NCBI GenBank assembly: GCA_017616445.1
Contig: JAFZYE010000076.1
Span: 1 to 59,268, forward strand
DNA from: Bacteroidaceae bacterium
GTDB lineage: Bacteria; Bacteroidota; Bacteroidia; Bacteroidales; Bacteroidaceae
Reading direction: 5' to 3'
Length of the DNA stretch: 59,268 bases
Both the position numbers and the translations under genes were made by a program. The notes beneath the pieces were generated by a model that worked only from the letters and a program-made list of their open reading frames with translations, did not search any database and was not told the DNA's origin. Position 1 is the stretch's first letter; the number at the start of each line of letters is the position of its first letter. Positions 49,126 to 57,696 of the stretch are shown here, piece after piece.

Positions 49126-50115
49126 ATGGCTAAAGTAAGTGTAATCGTGGCGGTCTATAATATGAAGGAACATCTGCGCCAGTGTGTGGAATCAGTATTG
49201 GCTCAGACGCTGAAGGATGTGGAGGTCGTGTGTGTGGATGATGTGTCGACTGACGGTTCGCTCGACTTGATGCATACGCTGGCTCAGGAGGACTCGCGCG
49301 TGAAGGTGGTGGAACAGCAGGTGAACGGTGGAGCTCAGTTGGCCCGTAATGCCGGAATACTGGCTTCGAGTGGTGAGTTCATCACAGTGCTTGATGATGA
49401 CGACTGGCTGGCTCCCGATGCGCTGGAGTTGGCTGTGAAGGAGTTTGAAGGGCGTGATGATGTGGAGTGTGTGCTGCTCCGAGAGATGCGTGTTCGGCCT
49501 GATGGCAGCATCTTCTATCCTGATGGCCGTTGGGAGTTCCGTGAAGCGTCAGGCGAGATGGTCTTCTATCACAGTATGCCTTGGCACGTTTCCGGACGTT
49601 ATGTGGTTCGTCGTCCGCTTCAACTGCGTATCCTCTACGATAATGCCGACCGTGTGTATGGTGAGGACAATACAGCCTTGCTGCATTTCCTTGAGTCGCC
49701 CCGTATCATCCAGAGCGAGGGCATCTATTACTACCGCTTGCTGGACGATTCGCTCTCGCATGCGATGAATATGGCCATCTTCGGTGGTCTGAAATCTCAT
49801 GTAGCCATGTCGTGTCATCTGCTCAAGGGCGGCTATTCACTTGCCGTACGAAGTGCGCATGAACGGTTTCGCTGGCTGATGGTGGTGAATGCCATCCGAC
49901 ATCTGTATCTGTATGGTCGCAAATATTATTCGGTTGCCCAACGCAGTGAAGCGTGGCAACTGATACGTGACGACTATGATTGTATTGATTGGGAGCTGAT
50001 ACCCAAGGAGCAGTTACGAAAATTCGGCTACATGCCCTTGCGTTCGTCGTGGACTCTCTTCCGAATGCAAGAGTGGTTATATTTCACCCTGAAGCAGTTA
50101 ACAGGGCGCATCTAA
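49126..50115 (+). CDS. Family 2 glycosyltransferase
   Basis: 329 residues, no signal. GT-A fold: VSVIVAVYNMKEHLRQCVESVLAQT at the N-terminus, EVVCVDDVSTDGSLDL, NGGAQLARNAGI, and the nucleotide-sugar metal site in VLDDDDWLAPDA. The C-terminal third is specific to the acceptor and not recognised. It likely adds a sugar to a surface glycan, with the adjacent flippase. Ends in a 4-bp overlap with the convergent GT2 gene. Confidence 0.9.
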   Translation: MAKVSVIVAVYNMKEHLRQCVESVLAQTLKDVEVVCVDDVSTDGSLDLMHTLAQEDSRVKVVEQQVNGGAQLARNAGILASSGEFITVLDDDDWLAPDALELAVKEFEGRDDVECVLLREMRVRPDGSIFYPDGRWEFREASGEMVFYHSMPWHVSGRYVVRRPLQLRILYDNADRVYGEDNTALLHFLESPRIIQSEGIYYYRLLDDSLSHAMNMAIFGGLKSHVAMSCHLLKGGYSLAVRSAHERFRWLMVVNAIRHLYLYGRKYYSVAQRSEAWQLIRDDYDCIDWELIPKEQLRKFGYMPLRSSWTLFRMQEWLYFTLKQLTGRI

Positions 50116-51239
50116 AGTAAGTTGGACGCAAGGAGATAGTGCGTGAAATCTTTGTTTTTCAATGCTTCATCGATTGCTGCAAGTGCCTGATGGGACTTGT
50201 CGGCAGACGTGATTGTGAGGGTGGGGAAGTGACGGCTGGCCAGTTCGCACATCGCTGCAAAGTAGGCCATGCAGGTTGCCCGGTCCAGACTCATCATGCG
50301 GTTTCCCGATAGTTTCATTCCTGTGAGGAACGCCTCGTAGACCAGATTGTGGCGCTCTGCTGGGACGTACTCAGTGGCGGTTCCTATCAGCTGACGAACC
50401 ACCCAGTAGGCATCGAGGATGGCGTAGTTGCCTTGTTCGCCAGAGGTGAAGCTGGAGTCGTGCTGGCGATAGAGATAAGTGGTGGGGCTGATGGTTGCCA
50501 TGTTGTGAGCCATGGGGTAGAGGAGGAATGACAGGATGGTGTCTTCGTAGCGATAGCCCTCAGGGAATCCGATATGTTCGAACAGTCGGGCTGCAAACAC
50601 CTTGCTGCACACATAGCCTGTCAGGTTGTGGGCATCGTTGCTGTCTGTGTGCTGTATGAGCAGCTTTTCCGTGGTGCCGTCTGTGGTTGCAATCGATCCT
50701 TCGACCACATCCGCATTCTGTTCGTAAGCTTCCTCCATGAGGTTATTGATGGCATCCTGGGGCAGGAGGTCGTCAGCATCCACAAACATCACATAGCGTG
50801 CGTTGATATGTGCCAGTGCTTGATTGCGTGCGGCTGATACCCCACGATTGGACTGTGTGAGGACGGTGATGTGCGCATCGTGTTCATGTTGTTTCAGGAT
50901 GTCGGCACTTCGGTCTGTACTTCCGTCGTTGATGAAGGTCGTATGAAAGCGGAAATTGGTCGCCTGCGAGGTGATGGATGCGATACATGCTTCCAGATAC
51001 TCAGCTGCATTGTAAACTGGCACGATGATTTCCAGATCGTATTCGGGTTGGGCCTCAATCGTGTTCTGCTTCACACATGTCGTTCCTTGGTCGGCATAGT
51101 GCTGAGCCATGATGTGTTCGGCTTCCTCGATGGTCATGTTTGCCTGCTGATGTGGCAGAACGACACGCAGCAGATGGTACCACACCTTGCAAGTGTGGGT
51201 TGCTTTGCCGAATAGTCGTATGTTGTTGAGCCACTTCAT
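50112..51239 (-). CDS. Family 2 glycosyltransferase with N-terminal extension
   Basis: 375 residues. About 65 residues of unrecognised, helical N-terminus (NIRLFGKATHTCKVWYHLLR) precede the GT-A domain: LEIIVPVYNAAEYLEACIASI, TTFINDGSTDRSADILKQH, NRGVSAARNQALAH, and the metal site MFVDADDLLPQDA. The rest (YRYEDTILSFLLYPMA) resembles other Bacteroidota GT2 proteins. It lies 12 bp after the DUF3256 gene and is probably co-transcribed with it. Confidence 0.9.
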   Translation of the reverse strand: MKWLNNIRLFGKATHTCKVWYHLLRVVLPHQQANMTIEEAEHIMAQHYADQGTTCVKQNTIEAQPEYDLEIIVPVYNAAEYLEACIASITSQATNFRFHTTFINDGSTDRSADILKQHEHDAHITVLTQSNRGVSAARNQALAHINARYVMFVDADDLLPQDAINNLMEEAYEQNADVVEGSIATTDGTTEKLLIQHTDSNDAHNLTGYVCSKVFAARLFEHIGFPEGYRYEDTILSFLLYPMAHNMATISPTTYLYRQHDSSFTSGEQGNYAILDAYWVVRQLIGTATEYVPAERHNLVYEAFLTGMKLSGNRMMSLDRATCMAYFAAMCELASRHFPTLTITSADKSHQALAAIDEALKNKDFTHYLLASNLL

Positions 51240-51251
51240 GTTGCAACCGTT

Positions 51252-51821
51252 CTATGGCATATTCTCGCTTTTCACGAACCGTGCCTGATCTTTGTTCCAC
51301 TTGATTTCCACAGTACCACCTTCATGCAGGAAAATCTTTCCTTCTCCGTTTCGAAGATCCGAAACCGTTGTGGCGAGGGTGGTGTCATCCGTGAAGTTGT
51401 AGTAGTAGAACGTCATGAGCATTTTGCCCATACTACCGGTTGACAGTTTATAGGTTGCAGGTGTCCAGTCGGGGTTGTAGAACTTGGTGGTGCTGTCCCA
51501 TGCGTCTGCCTTCACGGAGTGAATCATGCAGATGAGGTAGCTGTCGGGGGTAGGGAGCTTACACAGTTGTACTTCGACCAACTCCGAGAGCTGTATCTTG
51601 GCCAGATTGTCTGTCAGCTTTGTGAGCCGCGATTTGCCCTTGAGACGGTTCGTCACCTCGTTCTGCATGTTGTTCTCGATAAGGTCCACCATATCCAGAC
51701 GGTCGTTCTTGCTGAGCGTAGGCAGGATGGTGTCGGGCATGTTCGTGAACAGCTGCTTCATGGTTTGCGCCTTTCCCGTTATCGAGACAGCGAGTAATAT
51801 CAGTATCGTTAATAATTTCAT
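51252..51821 (-). CDS. DUF3256 family secreted protein
   Basis: 189 residues from ATG 51821; the frame opens at a TTG at 51833. Signal peptide (MKLLTILILLAVSITGKA), then the DUF3256 pattern: MKQLFTNMPDTILPTLSKNDRLDMVDL, KLTDNLAKIQLSELVEVQL, and a C-terminal part with WDSTTKFYNPDWTPA. The family is common in Bacteroidales and has no known role; a periplasmic location is expected. Promoter at 51841-51848. Confidence 0.88.
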   Translation of the reverse strand: MKLLTILILLAVSITGKAQTMKQLFTNMPDTILPTLSKNDRLDMVDLIENNMQNEVTNRLKGKSRLTKLTDNLAKIQLSELVEVQLCKLPTPDSYLICMIHSVKADAWDSTTKFYNPDWTPATYKLSTGSMGKMLMTFYYYNFTDDTTLATTVSDLRNGEGKIFLHEGGTVEIKWNKDQARFVKSENMP

Positions 51822-51840
51822 ATCTTCAAACAATTTGGCG

Positions 51841-51848
51841 CAAAATTA
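51841..51848 (-). promoter_or_regulatory. -7 box TAATTTTG for the DUF3256 gene
   Basis: Minus-strand TAATTTTGCGCC, 20 bp before the ATG at 51821; divergent from 51892-51899. Confidence 0.75.
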
Positions 51849-51891
51849 CAAAATTATTATGAATTATAAATTATAAATTATTAATTATTTG

Positions 51892-51899
51892 TACCTTTG
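51892..51899 (+). promoter_or_regulatory. -7 box TACCTTTG for the MATE-PAP2 gene
   Basis: TACCTTTGCATC, 21 bp before the ATG at 51920. Confidence 0.75.
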
Positions 51900-51919
51900 C
51901 ATCAAATTACGAGCGATTG

Positions 51920-54499
51920 ATGAACAGAGAGATACTGCGACTTTCCATTCCGAGCATTTTTGCGAATATCACGGTTCCCATTGTGGGTATCGTGGATGTG
52001 GCGATTGCGGGGCATATTTCGAATGCGTCTGCAATTGGCGGTATCGCTATCGGTTCGATGCTGTTCGACCTGCTCTACTGGAATTTCGGATTCCTGCGTG
52101 TGGGTACAGGTGGAATGACCGCTCAGGCCTTCGGACGTAAGGACCATCAGGGTATGATGGACATCTTCACCCAGAGTCTTTCGATTGCGCTGATGGGTGC
52201 TTTGTTTGTGTTTTCCATCGGATGGCTGTTTGTCGATTTGGTGATGTGGTGTGTGCCTTGTTCGCCCGAGGTGGAGTCGTTTGCCCGTCAGTATTTCTGG
52301 ATTCGCATCTGGGCAGCTCCCGCCACCTTGTCGCTCATGGCCTTCAAGGGATGGTTCATCGGCACCCAGAACACGGTTAACCCGATGATATGCGACATCG
52401 TGGTCAACGTGGTGAATATGGCGGCAAGTTTCTATCTGGCAGTCTATACCCCGCTGGGAGCTATCGGAGTGGCCTACGGAACCGTGATTGCACAATACAC
52501 AGGTCTGCTGACAGCCATCACACTCCTTGTACTCGGCTATCGCAAGTATTTCAGGTATATCGGCGTGAAAGCCAGCATCGGATGGGAGAAAATCCGTCAT
52601 CTGGCTGCGCTGAACGGCAATCTCGTCCTGCGTTCGTTGGGATTCATGGTGGTGTATGTGGGCTTCACGGCACTCACCTCGAACTATGGTGATGCAGCGT
52701 TGGCTGTCGGGACCATCATGATGAAGCTGTTCATGGTGTTCAGCTATTTCGTCGATGGGTTTGCATACGCAGGCGAAGCGTTGGTGGGACGATTCATCGG
52801 AGCACAGGACCGTCCGCAGGTCGTTCGTGCTGTCCGACTGTTGTTTGCCTGGACGTTAGGCGTGGGACTCATCTTCACCTTATTATATTTTATAGGAGGC
52901 CAGCAGATGGTGGGTCTCATGACGAAGGACCATGATGTGATTGCTGAGGCTCAGCCGTTCCTCTTCTGGCTTGTCCTGATGCCGCTCATCAGCTGTGCTG
53001 CGTTCATGTGGGATGGGGTCTATATCGGGGCAACCGCAGGTCGTCAGGTACGCGACTGTATGTTGTTTGCCGCCCTTGGGTTTGTGCTTGCCTATGCGGG
53101 TCTGTTCCGCTTCATCGGCGTTCAGGCTGTGTATGTGGGCTATTTCGTCCACCTCATCGTCCGCACATTCTACCTCTCAATCCGTTGGAAGAAAGTTCTC
53201 CAGCGCGCCATCCCTTCCGACTCTAAAGTTTCAGGTTTCAAGGTTCAAGTTCCAATTTTCATTTTTTTATTTTTCAGTTTTTCTTTAACCGTCCAAGCTC
53301 AGACCGACTCGATTGCCTACGAGGATATCGACACGGCATTCTGGGCACGTCTGGAGCAACAGATGGACGAGGCCTTGAAGCGTCAGGAGGCGGTACGGGC
53401 TGTGATTGACGACTATAACGATAAGATGACACGCCGAGAACTGTCGTTGCAGCTCGATGGTGCCGGCAATTTGGTTGGAGGGTTGCTCAGTCTGAGGAAG
53501 GACAACCGTTTTCGTCATCAGCTCACGCAGCCGATGAAACGTCATGATGCCGATAAACTCGACTACGGAATTGCGTTCTCGCCCCTTGTTGCTACCTGGG
53601 GCTTGAAAGCGTTGGGCGTGGAGTCGCGCAGCACCACACGACGTATGCTGATTGCCAATGCGCTGACCTTCGGTTTGGCTGTCGGCATCACGGAGAGCGT
53701 CAAGGGCATCGGCGAACTGCGCCCCAACTGGGACGATAAGAAGAGCATGCCTTCTGGACATACTGCTATGGCCTTTGCCAGCGCTACCATCCTGCATCGT
53801 GAGTACGGACACATCAGTCCTTGGATCAGCGTGGGCGGTTATGCAACAGCGACTGCCACCCAGCTGCTTCGCATCCGCCGTAACGAACACTGGCTGGCCG
53901 ATACCTATGTGGGAGCAGGTATAGGTGCCCTCTCTGCCAATCTCGCTTATTTCCTCACCGACCTGGTGATGGGCGAGGAGGGTATTGTGCGTCCGAAAAT
54001 GCGGGTGAAGGATGTCACACGCAATGTTGAATATTGTGTCGACCCCACGTCGTTCACCTTATTCTCTGGATTCGAGGCAGGCTCGGAAGACAAAGTGTGT
54101 AGCACTACCACCTTCACTACCGGTGTGGAATACAACCATTTCTTCGGCTCCACATGGGGTGTGGAAGCGATGGCGAGGATGGCTACGTGCAGCATTCAGC
54201 GTGGAGGAGATGCCGACAACCTCGACATCTATCACCTCAATGCAGGAGCTGTCTGCTCCGTGCTGTTCAACGGTTCGTCGCGCATGTCGCTACGGGTCTA
54301 TGGTGGTGGACGATATATCGATAACAAACTGTTACAATTGCATAAAGAGTGGCGCCCTGAGGTGGGAGCAGGTATGCACATGGATTTTCTGCAAAACCGT
54401 TCGTACATCGTGGGAATGGGGGTTGATTACAACCACACCTTCTCCGACTGGTTCTCCAACCGCTGGGTGCTCAACATGGAATGGAAGATACTGCTATGA
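51920..54499 (+). CDS. Apparent fusion of a MATE-family exporter and a PAP2 phosphatase with beta-barrel domain
   Basis: 859 residues from ATG 51920 (the frame opens at TTG 51917). Residues 1-433 are a complete MATE transporter with 12 membrane segments (LRLSIPSIFANITVPIVGIVDVAIAGH, then GTGGMTAQAFGRKD). At 53224 the sequence passes through intergenic-like TTTCAGGTTTCAAGGTTCAA and then a signal-peptide-like stretch (FIFLFFSFSLTVQAQTDS). From about 470 it is a PAP2 phosphatase (KGIGELRPNWDDK, MPSGHTAMAF, RIRRNEHWLADTYVGAG), followed by about 170 residues with outer-membrane barrel character ending in KILL. There is no stop and no ATG, GTG or TTG start at the junction. It may be cleaved there by signal peptidase. 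Confidence 0.8.
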   Translation: MNREILRLSIPSIFANITVPIVGIVDVAIAGHISNASAIGGIAIGSMLFDLLYWNFGFLRVGTGGMTAQAFGRKDHQGMMDIFTQSLSIALMGALFVFSIGWLFVDLVMWCVPCSPEVESFARQYFWIRIWAAPATLSLMAFKGWFIGTQNTVNPMICDIVVNVVNMAASFYLAVYTPLGAIGVAYGTVIAQYTGLLTAITLLVLGYRKYFRYIGVKASIGWEKIRHLAALNGNLVLRSLGFMVVYVGFTALTSNYGDAALAVGTIMMKLFMVFSYFVDGFAYAGEALVGRFIGAQDRPQVVRAVRLLFAWTLGVGLIFTLLYFIGGQQMVGLMTKDHDVIAEAQPFLFWLVLMPLISCAAFMWDGVYIGATAGRQVRDCMLFAALGFVLAYAGLFRFIGVQAVYVGYFVHLIVRTFYLSIRWKKVLQRAIPSDSKVSGFKVQVPIFIFLFFSFSLTVQAQTDSIAYEDIDTAFWARLEQQMDEALKRQEAVRAVIDDYNDKMTRRELSLQLDGAGNLVGGLLSLRKDNRFRHQLTQPMKRHDADKLDYGIAFSPLVATWGLKALGVESRSTTRRMLIANALTFGLAVGITESVKGIGELRPNWDDKKSMPSGHTAMAFASATILHREYGHISPWISVGGYATATATQLLRIRRNEHWLADTYVGAGIGALSANLAYFLTDLVMGEEGIVRPKMRVKDVTRNVEYCVDPTSFTLFSGFEAGSEDKVCSTTTFTTGVEYNHFFGSTWGVEAMARMATCSIQRGGDADNLDIYHLNAGAVCSVLFNGSSRMSLRVYGGGRYIDNKLLQLHKEWRPEVGAGMHMDFLQNRSYIVGMGVDYNHTFSDWFSNRWVLNMEWKILL
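53224..53280. repeat. Intergenic-type word repeat inside the MATE-PAP2 junction
   Basis: TTTCAGGTTTCAAGGTTCAA (words of 7-8 bp) then an AT-rich run. It resembles the tandem-word style of gaps elsewhere in the window and sits exactly where a stop and a start should be. Confidence 0.55.
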
Positions 54500-55413
54500 T
54501 GTGGTTGATGTTAGCTTTTCTCTCAGCCGTTCTGCTGGGATTCTACGATGTGTTCAAGAAGAAATCGCTGCGTGCCAATGCGGTGATACCTGTGCTGTTG
54601 CTCAACACCCTCTTCTCCAGCCTCATATTCCTGCCGTTCATCGTTTCTTCGGCTCAGGGATGGCTTTCCGAAGACAGCCTGTTCTATACCCACAGCTACG
54701 GATGGGCTGAACATCGTTACATCCTGCTCAAGTCGGTCATCGTGCTCTGCTCGTGGCTCTGCGGCTATTTCGGCATGAAGAACCTGCCCATCACCATCGT
54801 GGGGCCTATCAACGCCACCCGTCCTGTGATGGTGCTTATCGGAGCCCTCACGTTCCTGGGCGAGCAACTCAATCTGTGGCAGTGGGTGGGTGTCACCATC
54901 GCTATTGTCTCGTTCTATCTCATGAGTCGCAGCGGAAAGAAGGAGGGCATCGACTTCCGTCACAACAAATGGATTGCCCTTGTGGTCTTGGCCAATGTGT
55001 TCGGAGCCGTCAGCGGACTCTACGACCGCTATCTCATGGCTCCTGCGCCCACAGGTGTGGGGCTCGACAAGATGGCCGTGCAGTCGTGGTACAACATCTA
55101 TCAGTTCTTCATGATGCTCATCATGCTGCTGGTGTTGTGGTATCCTCATCGCAAGAAGACCACCCCGTTCCATTGGGATTGGTGCATCATCCTGATATCC
55201 GTGTTCCTCTCTGCTGCCGATTTCGTCTATTTCTATGCGCTCAGTCAGGACGAGGCGATGATCAGCATCGTCAGCATGATCCGACGGGGCAGCGTGGTGG
55301 TGTCGTTCCTCTTCGGAGCCATGCTCTTCCACGAGAGGAACCTGCGAGCCAAGTTGTTCGACCTTGCCCTTGTACTCCTCTCCATGTTCTTCCTCTTTAT
55401 AGGATCGAGATAG
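54496..55413 (+). CDS. EamA/DMT-family transporter
   Basis: 305 residues from ATG 54496, which overlaps the upstream stop (ATGA). Ten membrane segments in two EamA repeats: MMWLMLAFLSAVLLGFYDVFKKKSL at the start, MKNLPITIVGPINATRPVMVLIGALTFLGEQL at the end of the first half, and SIVSMIRRGSVVVSFLFGAMLFHERNL in the second. It exports or imports a small metabolite at the inner membrane; the substrate cannot be told. Co-transcribed with the MATE-PAP2 gene and the C10 protease gene, which begins 11 bp later. Confidence 0.9.
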   Translation: MMWLMLAFLSAVLLGFYDVFKKKSLRANAVIPVLLLNTLFSSLIFLPFIVSSAQGWLSEDSLFYTHSYGWAEHRYILLKSVIVLCSWLCGYFGMKNLPITIVGPINATRPVMVLIGALTFLGEQLNLWQWVGVTIAIVSFYLMSRSGKKEGIDFRHNKWIALVVLANVFGAVSGLYDRYLMAPAPTGVGLDKMAVQSWYNIYQFFMMLIMLLVLWYPHRKKTTPFHWDWCIILISVFLSAADFVYFYALSQDEAMISIVSMIRRGSVVVSFLFGAMLFHERNLRAKLFDLALVLLSMFFLFIGSR

Positions 55414-55424
55414 AAAGATTGGCC

Positions 55425-57512
55425 ATGAACTGCGTACGAATCATATTCCTCTTGTGTTGCTTGAGCATCCATGCCCATGCAAGGGTGACGGATGCCGTCG
55501 AAGGATTCGTGACGTTGGCTCCCGATACCGTTACGCAAGGCGAACTGTTCTTGGTCACCTATCAGCTGACGGCCAATTCGTGGAAGGGAGGCGAACGTCC
55601 TCGTTCCGGAAACGGTTTCATGCTGCGTAACTACAATTTCCAAACCGTCCGAACCGAGTCCTACAAGCAGCTCCTGACGAAAGCCACCTATTGCACATCG
55701 CAGGTCGGAGTCGTACAGTTGCCCACCATGCGCATGCCTGTAGGCGATTCCGTCTTCGAGTCGCAACCCAAGACCGTCTATGTGAAACCGAACAGTGATT
55801 ACGGGCGTGAGATGGCCTTTGCCCATAATTGGTTGCTGTCGCATGGTCAGGCGGACGATGCGCTTTGTCTGTCGTACGTCGTAGCGAACAAGTACCTCAT
55901 TGGGTTTGAAGACGCTATGCACAATTGTTTCTGTATCGTGGCAAGAGCCGCCAAATGGTCTGCCCTGAAACATCCCGTGCTGGCCTACAGCACAGAGGCA
56001 GCACTTCGTTTGGGTGACAATCGTGAGGTGTTTTCCATCATGACACGTTCATACATCGACCAGATGCAGGCGATGGAGCGGAAGACGGCTGCAAAGACCA
56101 CACGTCCCGACCTGCTCTATCAGCGCCGCCAAAAGCATGTAGGCCCGTTGTTGGGACGGATAGAGTGGGGGCAGCAGACACCCTACAACCGTGCTTCGCC
56201 TGTCCTCAACGGACGTAAGGCGGTAGTCGGCTGTGTGCCTTTGGCCACGCTGATGATTGCCAATTACCATCAGTGGCCATTGCGCGGACGGTCGCATGTC
56301 TATTACAAGGCAACAGATGATGAACTCTATTTGGTCGACTTCTCCCAGCTGACACCCTCATGGAGTTCCTATCAGCCAAGCTACGAGGCGGACGCCCAGT
56401 CGCAGAGTCTCATCAATCTCTCAGAGACCCTCATCAGCATCGGTCTGGCCATCGATGCCAACTTCAGCAACGACACGACATCGGCCTCCTTAGGGCGCAT
56501 CAAGCAGACACTTTGCAACAATCTGAACTATGCGGGCACGATAGCCTATTACCCCAAACTCAATGAGCCACAGATGGAGTCGCTCATCGGGCGCGAGCTC
56601 GACCACCAGCGTCCATGCATCGTAGGAAACGGGCGGCATGCGTTCGTGTGCGACGGCTATGACGACGACTTCCTCCACTTCAACCTGGGGTGGTACGGAG
56701 CGTTCAACGGCTATTATCGCATCCGCATCTGCGACTACCCATACCGTCCCGATGTCAACATCCTCCCCATCCAAGCCATCGTGTGCGGCATTCACCCCCA
56801 GCGGCAGACACAGCGACGCGAAGTGACACTCTCCCAGGCAGGTACACTCGCATCGATGCTCAGCGAGCAAGAGCGTGAATCGTTGACCAGCCTTGTCGTC
56901 AGCGGTCCAGTCAATGGTGCCGACATTGCCCTCCTGCGCAAGATGGCAGGTGCCGTAGCTGCGCCCGAATTCAGCAGCTGGCAAGGTGGCTCGTTGCGTC
57001 ATCTCGACCTCTCGGATGCCGTCATCGTGGCCGACAGCATCCCCTACATGAGCTGTCCTTCGCAGAAGACTTGGACCTACACCCGAACCACCAACAACCA
57101 GAAACAGACCTACTCCTACGATTTCAAGAAGATGAACGAGCAGCAATGGAACGACTTCTGCAACCGTATCGGAGCTCAGCAGCCAGGGGTCATCTATACA
57201 CGGAACGCCGACAACACCTATTGGGCCAACTATCAGAGTCAGGACAGCATCATCGGCGAACGGATGTTCATCGACTGCACCTCGCTACAGAGCCTCCTGC
57301 TGCCCAACTCCACCAAACGCATCGACAACTATGCCTTCAGCAACTGTGCACTGTTACAACAGATCCAACTGCCCGACGCAGTAGAGAAAATCGGCCGCAC
57401 CCCCTTCTTCGGCTGCTCATCGCTGGAAAAAATCACTCTTCCCGCAGCAGCAAAGACCGACGGACCCCTCTACGAGAAGTGTTCCCCCGCCCTGCAACTC
57501 GACACCCGCTAA
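55425..57512 (+). CDS. Secreted C10-family cysteine protease with BatD-like N-terminal and leucine-rich C-terminal region
   Basis: 695 residues from ATG 55425. The frame continues upstream into the EamA gene, but only this start gives a signal peptide (MNCVRIIFLLCCLSIHAHA). Residues 25-125 resemble the BatD N-terminal beta domain (LAPDTVTQGELFLVTYQL). The C10 (streptopain/SpeB) core has AVVGCVPLATLMIANYHQWP with catalytic Cys270 and GRHAFVCDGYDDDFLHFNLGWYGAFNGYY with His405. The last 90 residues carry BspA-type LRR_5 repeats (TSLQSLLLPNSTKRIDNYAFSNC, LLQQIQLPDAVEKIG). Such proteases degrade host proteins in oral and gut Bacteroidota. The usual SpeB propeptide is not evident. Confidence 0.9.
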   Translation: MNCVRIIFLLCCLSIHAHARVTDAVEGFVTLAPDTVTQGELFLVTYQLTANSWKGGERPRSGNGFMLRNYNFQTVRTESYKQLLTKATYCTSQVGVVQLPTMRMPVGDSVFESQPKTVYVKPNSDYGREMAFAHNWLLSHGQADDALCLSYVVANKYLIGFEDAMHNCFCIVARAAKWSALKHPVLAYSTEAALRLGDNREVFSIMTRSYIDQMQAMERKTAAKTTRPDLLYQRRQKHVGPLLGRIEWGQQTPYNRASPVLNGRKAVVGCVPLATLMIANYHQWPLRGRSHVYYKATDDELYLVDFSQLTPSWSSYQPSYEADAQSQSLINLSETLISIGLAIDANFSNDTTSASLGRIKQTLCNNLNYAGTIAYYPKLNEPQMESLIGRELDHQRPCIVGNGRHAFVCDGYDDDFLHFNLGWYGAFNGYYRIRICDYPYRPDVNILPIQAIVCGIHPQRQTQRREVTLSQAGTLASMLSEQERESLTSLVVSGPVNGADIALLRKMAGAVAAPEFSSWQGGSLRHLDLSDAVIVADSIPYMSCPSQKTWTYTRTTNNQKQTYSYDFKKMNEQQWNDFCNRIGAQQPGVIYTRNADNTYWANYQSQDSIIGERMFIDCTSLQSLLLPNSTKRIDNYAFSNCALLQQIQLPDAVEKIGRTPFFGCSSLEKITLPAAAKTDGPLYEKCSPALQLDTR

Positions 57513-57640
57513 GTACTTATACGAAAAGGAGAGCCGTAGTAAAAGTTGGAAAAATAACAAAAAGCTGGTGTTTTCTTCTAAAGTCGGGTAAAATAAGTGA
57601 AATTTTTACAGAAAAGCTTGCTTTGTTAAATTTTAATTTA

Positions 57641-57648
57641 TAATTTTG
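57641..57648 (+). promoter_or_regulatory. -7 box TAATTTTG for the ATPase gene
   Basis: TAATTTTGCAGTG, 49 bp before the ATG at 57697, after AATTTTAATTTA words. Confidence 0.75.
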
Positions 57649-57696
57649 CAGTGATTTATTAAGTGTGGTTTTATAAAATTGAACTTTTTTTGACAA

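Noticed and set aside
54753-55424. N-terminal extension of the C10 protease frame into the EamA gene
   Set aside because: The region codes for EamA in another frame, and only the start at 55425 gives a signal peptide.
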